Below, one piece after another: positions 56,324 to 64,000 of a stretch of DNA of 64,000 nucleotides. The stretch's first letter is position 1; every line of letters starts with the position of its first letter. The translations under genes were made by a program, and so were the position numbers. The notes below the pieces were generated by a model, which saw nothing but the letters and a program-made list of their open reading frames with translations, was not told the DNA's origin and did no database searches. The DNA lies in contig JAGKQI010000033.1 in the NCBI GenBank assembly GCA_018806915.1, positions 868,001 to 932,000 of the forward strand, given 5' to 3'. This DNA is from Phytophthora colocasiae (lineage: Eukaryota > Oomycota > Peronosporomycetes > Peronosporales > Peronosporaceae).

Positions 56324-59300
56324 TTACATGTTCAACTGGGTGACCGATTTGACTCGCTTGGAGCCATACGTGGGTGCATCTGCAGTATCCAGCGACTGCT
56401 GCCGACGCATATTTGGTAACGGACCTACATGGTCGCCCCATGCAGAACCGTCTGTGCTGCTCACGGTTCGTCGTAAGGTCGGGGACTGCCCTGCGGCATC
56501 GCAGTTGACTTTAATGGTAGGGTCTAACAAGTCAGAGAGTGCGTTTGGCGCCTCGATCTCATTGCCATTTGAGCTGGATGCGTCCGTCAAATACATTCGC
56601 AGAGTCTCCAATTGTACGTTTGGAAGCGGCGACAGTTTGTCTCCATCCAACTCTACAGGTCTGGACTCCAGCTCGTTGTCCGAGTCGACAGCTTCTTCAT
56701 CGAGCTTCTCAGCAAACCACTCCGTTTTCAGCGAAATATCGGCACGTTCACTGGCTAAAGCGCCGAGCTGCGCCACTAACCGCGCTCGAATATCAGGGTG
56801 CAATCCGCTTTTCACGATCATCTTGTGGTAGATCTTTTTTGATCGTGCACCCGATACGATGGCACAAAGCCATTTCACCACGCGCCGAAACTGAATGACA
56901 TTGTCGTGACAGATATGACGACGAAACAGTTCAAAGAGCTCCGGATACTCACCAAGTAGATGATGCTTTTGTACGGCACGTTGCTCCACACGGCGACAGA
57001 GTTCGTTGCTCACCTCGAAACCATGGACGCCTGCAGCATAGCAGCTGTCGCAAAGCTCAACGTCATCGCACGTATTGCACTTCCACTTGCTGCCGACGAT
57101 TGGACTCATACCACAACCATCACACAGAGCGTCTTCATGGACGTGATTCTTGTGGTAGCGGGCGTTGAGGCGTGTTTTGACGTCACCAAGCATAGCCCCA
57201 ACTCCGGTCTTTGTACGTAATCTACTAAATACTCCACCTCTGCTTGGACTCGATCCAGGAGCAGGGGCACTGAACGAATCAAATGGAAGCGATGGCTTCC
57301 TAATTAATTGTGGGGAGCTGCGGGGCGCTTCCAACATTGATTTTGACTCGATGATACTGGCATTTAGATCCACAGGAACAGACTTGAACCGGTCCTTTGT
57401 CATAGCCAGCGTTCGGCTTCCGTGAAGCACTGATGGACTGGAAGCATCACTCCGGGGCCCGTAAAATAAATGGTCTCTAGCCCAAAACAGCGACGACACG
57501 CCCTCTGTAGCTCCGTCGTCGCTAGCCATGTCATCTGTAGCTTCAAGACGTACTTCATCCTTATGTTTGTGATCGAGCGTGATCTTCAAGTCCGAAACCA
57601 GTACATAGCGTGTGCGAACATAGGGCTGAACCTTGAGATCGTGGCGGTTCTTCAGCAAAGGAACAATCAGACGCCTCATATCACGGTTAACCTCCTCGCT
57701 GATTCCTTCAATTGCAATCTCCGGATGAAAATTTGAGCGAATGTCGCGTCCTTCCAGCACAAATCCCAACCACTTCGATATCTTCTCTCGGCTTTGCTCT
57801 GGCAAATTTCTTATCAAGCGCTTCACAACCACCGACTCCATATTAATCGGTGCAATAGGGAATACTTCATCGTCTACTTCCCACTTGCTCTGCAGCTTGT
57901 CTGACCCAGTGCTGCTTTGACGCTGAGTATCTGGCCTGCACTCCTGAGAAATGGAACTTGATCGACCAGTCAACGGGGTGGGCTGGCTACCACCACGAAC
58001 GGAGCGTAGCATTCTCGTGTTCGCAACTAACAAATCCAAGTGCGAAGCTTGACTCCCCAGGCCACGTACATGGATATCGTACCCACGCAATTTTTCTTCC
58101 AACGCCTGTATCTGATCCTCATACTCGCTGCGGTGTGCAGCCATTTCGTTTGTCAGCTCTTCAACACGTTGTGTGCAAATCTTCAACTCGTGAGCCTTTG
58201 CTGCTAGTTGCTGGCGTAACAGCTCGTTTTCAAGTACCGAGCTCACAGCACGTGAACGTTCCACCACAGGCACCGTAGATGGAGCAATTTCAATGTGACT
58301 GAGCTTTTCAGGGCCCAATTCACAGTTTTCATCAATTGTCGCTTGTACAGACACTTCACTGTCTGCGGTACTAGCTGATGACAACGGAGGTGTCTCGCCG
58401 GTGAACGTTTGGTTTTGACGTCTACATGTAGTTAGCATTTGGTTCAGCTCTTCACATTCCTTGGCCTTTGCTTCAAGGTCATTCTCTAGGAATGCCAGCT
58501 TCTTCACAGAGTCTTCGTTTTGACTAACAAGTGAGGAAAACTCACGCTGGTTCTCCTCAAGATGCCTATTCTTTGCTTCCAATTCGACGCACCGATCTTC
58601 GAGGCTCAAAAGTTCTGCTGCCTTAGACGCCCGATCATCTTCTAGCTCTTCCACCTTTGCGATAAATATTTTCAACTGCTCCTCTGCTGTTGAGTCCGCC
58701 GGCACACTGGCATCACTGGTTTGGTTCTCACGGAGAAGTGCTTCCAAGGTAGAAATGCGCTTGTCCTTCTCAACAACAAGAATCTTGTACTCTGCCACGG
58801 TTCTCTCTTCATTTACCTTGGGCTTGTTTTTGATGTTCTTGGCTCGAGTACCAAATCGGAGAGTGGAGATCGTTTCTTCACTGTTGTAGCTACTAGAACT
58901 AGCACACACCAGCAGAGTCGTCTCTGAATTACCTCCAAGTGAATCTTGCAACAGGCGCGTCAGCTTCGAGTCGCGGTACGGAATGTGCGTGTTAGCGTGT
59001 CCACTCGTCAGTGCATTCATCACACTACCCAACGCACTGAGTGACTTGTTAATATGTTGCGCTTCCTTCAATGTCTGTCCTTTAGCGTGTGTCTTCCCCA
59101 CTTTTTCCGATCCTGCCAAGTCCACAAGAAAGAGCTTTCCACTCTTCATCGAACCTGTCGCCGTGTTCCGCTGTTCAATAGTGATGATAAAAACAGAGTG
59201 ACTTCGGCTGGACTCATTGTTCATCCTCGTAGATGAAATAACACGATTCGCTCCTCCCAAGCGCATAACAGACTGCATTTCTTGTGCAGACGCACAGCAC

Positions 59301-59842
59301 ACCTCCGTTGCACCAGCGATCCATACACCACGCTCACGGTTTTCGCGGACATTCAGGTTCGTCGACGAAGGTTTGAGTAGGTCACGGATTTTCTCCATAT
59401 AAATCTCAACGTACGACACGCGAGCAATAAACTCCAAATCTGCCTGCATATTTTCGATACCGTCGAAAATATCGGACATGACGCGCGGGATAATTCCTTC
59501 GTAGTCTTTGTCGCCCGGAACTCCCTCCATGGAAAAGGTCTTGCCTGACCCGGTCTGCCCATACACGAAGCATGTGCAGTTGTAACCACGCAGAGCGGAC
59601 TCCACCAGCGGCTTGGCCGTTGCCTCATACACATCCAGCTGCGATGACTTGGTACCGAAAACTTGGTCAAAGGTAAAGGTGTGATCATCCGTCGCGCCGC
59701 GAGCCTCGCTGTGCACGCGCACGGCACTACTGCCTTCCTGCTGCACGCATTCCACGGCCTCGTGCTTCAGTTCTAACTTGTTCTGCGGACGGAAGCGCGC
59801 GCACACACGGATACCCGCGCGAGTTTCCGCTGCTGATCCCAT
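56324..59842 (-). CDS. N-terminal-motor kinesin with a C-terminal ZZ zinc finger
   Basis: One exon, 1172 residues from MGSAAETRAGIRV (the frame extends upstream only from a TTG). Motor domain about residues 7-340: IRVCARFRPQNK, VYGQTGSGKTFSMEG, SSRSHSVF, LVDLAGSEKVGKT, HIPYRDSKLTRLLQDSLGGN and LRFGTRAKNIKNKP, closest to kinesin-1. Coiled coil follows to about residue 600. Two less familiar helical regions come next (for example LIRNLPEQSREKISKWLGF). Between about 905 and 940 is a ZZ-type zinc finger: CDGCGMSPIVGSKWKC, CNTCDDVELCDSC, then His. The tail is acidic, then Ser-rich. Plus-end transport is inferred from the motor; the zinc finger suggests a cargo or ubiquitin-related adaptor function. 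Confidence 0.93.
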   Translation of the reverse strand: MGSAAETRAGIRVCARFRPQNKLELKHEAVECVQQEGSSAVRVHSEARGATDDHTFTFDQVFGTKSSQLDVYEATAKPLVESALRGYNCTCFVYGQTGSGKTFSMEGVPGDKDYEGIIPRVMSDIFDGIENMQADLEFIARVSYVEIYMEKIRDLLKPSSTNLNVRENRERGVWIAGATEVCCASAQEMQSVMRLGGANRVISSTRMNNESSRSHSVFIITIEQRNTATGSMKSGKLFLVDLAGSEKVGKTHAKGQTLKEAQHINKSLSALGSVMNALTSGHANTHIPYRDSKLTRLLQDSLGGNSETTLLVCASSSSYNSEETISTLRFGTRAKNIKNKPKVNEERTVAEYKILVVEKDKRISTLEALLRENQTSDASVPADSTAEEQLKIFIAKVEELEDDRASKAAELLSLEDRCVELEAKNRHLEENQREFSSLVSQNEDSVKKLAFLENDLEAKAKECEELNQMLTTCRRQNQTFTGETPPLSSASTADSEVSVQATIDENCELGPEKLSHIEIAPSTVPVVERSRAVSSVLENELLRQQLAAKAHELKICTQRVEELTNEMAAHRSEYEDQIQALEEKLRGYDIHVRGLGSQASHLDLLVANTRMLRSVRGGSQPTPLTGRSSSISQECRPDTQRQSSTGSDKLQSKWEVDDEVFPIAPINMESVVVKRLIRNLPEQSREKISKWLGFVLEGRDIRSNFHPEIAIEGISEEVNRDMRRLIVPLLKNRHDLKVQPYVRTRYVLVSDLKITLDHKHKDEVRLEATDDMASDDGATEGVSSLFWARDHLFYGPRSDASSPSVLHGSRTLAMTKDRFKSVPVDLNASIIESKSMLEAPRSSPQLIRKPSLPFDSFSAPAPGSSPSRGGVFSRLRTKTGVGAMLGDVKTRLNARYHKNHVHEDALCDGCGMSPIVGSKWKCNTCDDVELCDSCYAAGVHGFEVSNELCRRVEQRAVQKHHLLGEYPELFELFRRHICHDNVIQFRRVVKWLCAIVSGARSKKIYHKMIVKSGLHPDIRARLVAQLGALASERADISLKTEWFAEKLDEEAVDSDNELESRPVELDGDKLSPLPNVQLETLRMYLTDASSSNGNEIEAPNALSDLLDPTIKVNCDAAGQSPTLRRTVSSTDGSAWGDHVGPLPNMRRQQSLDTADAPTYGSKRVKSVTQLNM

Positions 59843-60803
59843 CCTTTTTTTCAACGCTGAGTTGATGATGGCTACGTGTGTCTGATTCCGATCTGATCCT
59901 CACCTACGTTAGTAGGGAATTATGCTGGCCATCCTGGCCAGCATTATTTAGTAGCGCATCTCTAAAACAAACAATAAAAGAGATATCTCTTTGGCAACCA
60001 GGTAGCCTGCTGCAACACGCAGGCTTCCTAGCTCTATTCACCATTAGTTTCATTGACAGTGTCAGTAGATACTATTAATCCTTGTAGCGAAAACGCTATG
60101 AGCCCTGTACGGCTCCTTCAGGTTTACCGTGTCCTTGCTGGCAGGCAACGATCGGGTGGGCATGACGGTGAGCATGACGGCACGCTGACGAACGCGACAG
60201 TGATGACGGAGACGGTTGGATGGAGAATTCTGGGCATTCTAACGAGGTGTGGTTGCCAACGTAACTATGAATTGGATTCCAATGTGGATTTACATGTTAG
60301 GCTAACTAACATTGTTAGCTCTACGTTGAAGTGCGATCACCAAAGCAAGCTCGTTTGCCGTTGTACAACAACGAAAACTTCCAGCGTGGTGATCATAACG
60401 ATCGATAAAATCTGCGTTCGGCGTGCACTCAACTATCCAAGTTGGTCGTGCAAGTTGCCCAAGACTTGGGCCACCACCAGAATCTGCACCTTTATTTTAA
60501 TTTTCTCTTTAACTATCGGTTTTCAACCCTCGTCTTGTATAATAAGATGTACACTTCCCATCTTTCATCCTTTTTCCAATCCCGCAGCTTGTATTCAATA
60601 TGTCAAAAGTTCGGAGGGCTGAGAGGAAAAGGGACCGGCGTCTTTGTGCCCACATTTCTCTAAATTTGTGAATCCCTACCTGAAATATCGAAAAATCACC
60701 CCTGCCAAACGTGGGGTCTCCAACGCGTACTGGTGGTCTCCCATTCGTAGCCTGGAAGCGAAGCTCAAAGCACCAAGCGCCCCGCCCTTCCCTAGTCAGC
60801 AAG
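59843..60803. other. Divergent intergenic region, no gene seen
   Basis: 961 bp between the kinesin and the peptidase gene. Open frames here (for example 60053-60622) have no family features and a composition unlike neighbouring genes. Tandem GGGCATGACGGTGAGCATGACGG near 60157 and AT-rich blocks are seen. Both promoters should be here. Confidence 0.5.
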
Positions 60804-62268
60804 ATGATGTCCAAGCTGAACCTCGTGCGCCAGCCGCTCGCCCGCGCGCAGTCGTCGGTGGCGGCCGCCGTGTCCAACTACCCGTCGTACGTGCTCAACG
60901 CCCCGGCCACTGAAGTGACGACGCTGCCCAGCGGCCTGCGTATCGCCTCCGAGGGCTCGCACGGCGAAACTGCCACTGTGGGCGTGTGGATCGGCGCTGG
61001 CTCCCGCTACGAGACGGCGCAGAACAACGGCGCTGCCCACTTCCTGGAGCACATGGCCTTCAAGGGCACGAGCAAACGCACGCAGCAGCAACTGGAGCTC
61101 GAGATCGAGAACATGGGTGGACACCTTAACGCCTACACGAGCCGTGAGCAGACCGTTTACTACGCTAAGGTCTTCAAGAAGGACGTGCCGCGTGCCATGG
61201 ACATCCTGAGCGACATCCTGCAGAACTCGAAGCTGGACGAGGCTGCCATCGAGCGTGAGCGCGACGTCATCCTGCGTGAGATGGAGGAAGTCAACAAGCA
61301 GCAGGAGGAGGTCGTTTTCGACCGCCTGCACGAGACCGCTTTCATGGGCAATGGCCTTGGTCGCACCATTCTTGGACCCATTGAGAACGTACGTCACGTA
61401 GATGCTAGTTATTGGAAATCCTGCTTTGACTAATTGTGTGATGTTTGTCTAGATCCGTAACCTCAAGAAGTCGGACCTGCAGGACTACATTGCCACGCAC
61501 TACACGGCTCCCCGCATGGTGATTGCCGGCGCTGGTGCTGTGGACCACTCGCAGCTTGTGGAGCTGGCCCAGAAGTCGTTCGGCGACCTGCCCACGACTC
61601 CCGCAGTTGCCCCCACCCTCGAGCCTGTGCGTTTCGTCGGATCTGACGTGCGCGTCAAGGACGACAGCATGCCTCTGGCTCACGTCGCCATCGCCTTCGA
61701 GGGCTTCAGCTGGACTAGCGAACACTCGTTCCCCCTGCTGATCATGCAGACGCTGCTCGGCAGCTGGGACCGCACCTCGGGTGCCGGCATGAACATGTCG
61801 TCCAAGCTGGGCCAGGTGGTCGCTGAAAAGGAGCTCGCACACTCGTACATGTCCTTCAACACATGCTACCAGGACACGGGTCTCTTTGGTGTGTACGCTG
61901 TCGCTGACAAGTACAAGCTGAACGACCTGACGTGGTACACCATGGAGGCGCTGGTGCGTCTTGTGCACAAGACGTCCGACGAGGAGGTTGAGCGCGCCAA
62001 GACGCAGCTGAAGGCCAACATGCTGATGCAGCTGGACGGTTCGTCGCCTATCTGTGAGGACATCGGTCGCCAGATGCTGACGTACGGCCGCCGCATGACC
62101 CCCGCCGAGATCTTTGCTCGCATCGACGCTGTGGATGCCGCTGCTGTCCGTAAGACGGCTGACGAGGTCATTAACGACAAGGAGCACGCCCTGGCTGCTA
62201 CGGGCCCTATCCACGAGCTGCCGGACTACAACTTCATCCGTCGTCGCTCGTACTGGCTGCGATACTAA
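60804..62268 (+). CDS. PMPCB: Mitochondrial processing peptidase beta subunit
   Basis: Two exons: 60804-61388 and 61453-62268; 466 residues. The N-terminus ([18 protein letters not shown]) is a mitochondrial presequence. The M16 zinc-binding motif is [13 protein letters not shown] (H-x-x-E-H), with the distal Glu expected in the [20 protein letters not shown] and [20 protein letters not shown] region. This catalytic motif distinguishes beta from the inactive alpha subunit. The second half contains the other M16 lobe ([17 protein letters not shown]) and ends SYWLRY. It removes presequences in the matrix and may double as a complex III core protein. Strong C/G-ending codon bias suggests high expression. 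A second ATG follows the first at once. Confidence 0.96.
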
Positions 62269-63503
62269 GCGAGTCGTGTGGCCCCCGCATCCCGTCGTCG
62301 TCAAGAAGGGAGAATGATGCATAGAGGCTGAAAAACGAGATAATCAGGTGAATTTTCTGGCTGGGAAAGCGGACGGGCCGTACTCCACTTTGCCACAGGG
62401 GAGAAACACGAACGAATGCAAAAGAAAAATGAATCGACTACGAACGCAGTGTCTTCATTACTGTTTTGAAACGATTTCACGCACAGTTAGAGGGCCAAGG
62501 TTGCTGACGAGTTTGCTGTCGTGAGTTTCCCAAAAACTGCGATGTTGTAGTAATACCATGCTCCGAAACCACACTTTTTCGAGATTTCCATGTTCGAGAT
62601 CTTGCACAAGTACTCGCAAAGCTCGCTGGCGGAACATATTTTGAATGATTTTAGCGGCCCCATGGAAGGCTTGGATTGCTCAAGCAGAAAATAACGATGA
62701 CGCAGCAGCAATGGAGCTTCCCGATGGCTTTGCTACTTTTGGCAGCAATAGGAGGGAGAAAATTCTCGCTAAGATCAGCTGAACATGGCCCCACTTACCG
62801 AGTCCAGTTCTTGTGTTACTCTCTGTTCTTGCTCCTGCATGATAAATGAGTCATTTGATTATTACCACTTATACAGGGCGAAGGAGCTACTGATCGACTC
62901 GCTTATTCGGCCATTTTTGTTCTTGCTTCGCTGCAGTTAACTGTTGGAAGTCGCACATGCGACCGACCGTATTGCGCCAGCAACTCCTTGGCGCCAGCAA
63001 CTCCCTGGCACCAGCAACCAACGCAGAAACCTACAAGAAACTACCACACAGTTAGCTAACCAAGACAGATAGGTAGCTAGCAACACCAACCTTTATTCAT
63101 TCTCAATCTTACCTAGTGCGAGGCACTACAGCAGACAACAGCGCGAGGCGCGAGAATCACCCATTCCATTTTTAACTTCAGAAGAGGAATCGTGTTTAAT
63201 GCAGAAATCGTTGGCGATTCTTGCTTGCCAATCCAGGTTAGAATCACAAGCCTTCGTGTCGTCTTGGACAGAACCAGCTTCGGGGAATCCTGACGCATGA
63301 CCTCTTTTACTACTCATGTTCTCCAAATAGGTATTTATTGATTAGAACGAGTTCAGGAACCGTGTGCTGATTCTGGCATCGAATAGCATGTAGGTATTCC
63401 TGATCAGGTTGGTGACTTGAAGTGATCTTGCGTTGATTGGTTCATTTCAAAATACCATCAAAATACATATTTAATATCAGTGGGTGTGTTACACTCATCG
63501 AGT
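62269..63503. other. Intergenic, no credible gene
   Basis: 1.2 kb. A minus-strand frame at 62487-62711 has no recognisable feature. Near 62978-63018 there are three imperfect copies of a CGCCAGCAACTCCTTGG-like unit. The region just before 63504 is AT-rich. Confidence 0.5.
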
Positions 63504-64000
63504 ATGGGTGGCGACGTCGAGTGCGTCTACGGCGGCAATTCGTCTGGGCAGGACACCCCCGTGGGGTTCCGAGATTCTCCAGGCCAATGGTACACGTCCA
63601 ACTACCGTAAGCGCAGCGCGTTGTCGCAACTGGAGGATGAACAGACGCAAACGCAACGCGATAGCCAAGCAACAGAAGTAGCCACGGAAGTAGCGACAGA
63701 GGTGGCTACTCAACCGGATCGAGAGCAAGCGCCGTTGTTCGTTGCTGCTACACCCAGCCAAGATGATTTACATTATGAAGAGGAGGTGGACGAGGAAGAG
63801 ACTCAGATTCGCATGACAAATTCTGAAGAGCAAGACGGTAAGATAGAGTCTGGTGGACGATGGAAGGTGACTAACGCGCTTGAATACTTCTAGGTGTTCC
63901 CAAGCCAGAACGAACGATCTTTGAGGAGGCGGTGCCACTACCGATAGCATCTGCAGAGAGCGGCACGTATAGATCCTTTGGCGGTATTGGAATTCGGAGC
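63504..64000 (+). CDS. Start of an unknown gene with an SQ/TQ cluster (3'-truncated by the window)
   Basis: Exon 1 63504-63837 and exon 2 from 63894, joined in phase across a 56-bp intron, run off the window end. The 148 visible residues start MGGDVECVYGGNSSG. Between residues about 40 and 105 there are eight SQ or TQ dipeptides (ALSQ, EQTQTQ, DSQ, VATQ, PSQ, EETQ). This density is typical of ATM/ATR substrates. A small internal repeat, ATEV three times, lies within it. The visible part has no folded domain. A DNA-damage mediator is a possibility only. Confidence 0.6.

Noticed and set aside
61405..62322. 305-residue minus-strand frame opposite the peptidase beta gene
   Set aside because: Antisense frame produced by GC-biased codons; no domain.

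Overview
The window is eukaryotic nuclear DNA and most probably comes from an oomycete of the Phytophthora type. The genes are GC-rich and tightly packed on both strands. They carry short GT-AG introns of about 53-81 bp, rarely longer. Two LTR retrotransposons and several DNA-transposon remnants lie between and inside the genes. At least one upstream region carries an oomycete-like initiator plus flanking promoter block. Exon junctions below were set by hand from splice signals, reading phase and protein continuity. Total coding lengths that divide by three support the spliced models.

Layout. 1-2147: 3' part of a gene whose coding region is nine copies of a 189-bp tandem repeat followed by an acidic tail. 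2308-4428: Drp1-type dynamin (minus). 4902-6098: BMT5-like rRNA methyltransferase (plus). 6170-10136: seven-exon Slo/BK-type potassium channel (minus). 10137-11711: gene-free, with a tRNA-like relic and a perfect 36-bp palindrome. 11712-13310: histone acetyltransferase HAT1. 13373-15121: GCK/STE20 kinase. 15247-23616: a kinesin-14-like gene split by a 4.7-kb Copia element at 18870-23588, inserted ten codons after its ATG. 23905-25794: membrane-anchored histidine acid phosphatase. 25939-27913: mitochondrial-type protein joining an oxidoreductase-like Cys motif to a P450-reductase-like FAD/NAD(P) module. 28239-29304: truncated Harbinger-type transposase abutting a truncated APRT-like gene start.

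29404-34587: NRDE2 homologue, interrupted by a segment holding a hAT transposase fragment. 35342-37236: MFSD1-like transporter. 38038-39932: NIMA-related kinase. 40551-41756: MGRN1-like RING ligase. 41851-42753: prolyl 4-hydroxylase-like dioxygenase. 42921-52305: a nearly complete 9.4-kb Gypsy element whose pol frame is broken only by two in-frame amber codons. 52383-55170: a repeat-rich stretch with a dispersed repeat (second copy, inverted, at 34700), a TIR element with a pogo-like remnant and gene fragments. 55378-55770: small mitochondrial protein. 56324-59842: N-terminal-motor kinesin carrying a ZZ zinc finger. 60804-62268: mitochondrial processing peptidase beta. 63504-end: start of a gene with an SQ/TQ cluster.

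The genes are ordinary housekeeping, signalling and trafficking genes, not a co-regulated cluster. The most interesting signals are domain combinations (kinesin plus ZZ finger; Oxidored-like plus FAD/NAD(P); Slo channel with an IQ motif and no calcium bowl), the hypervariable-type tandem-repeat gene, and the way transposons have cut into or abutted host genes. I see no CRISPR array, operon or obvious new multi-gene system.
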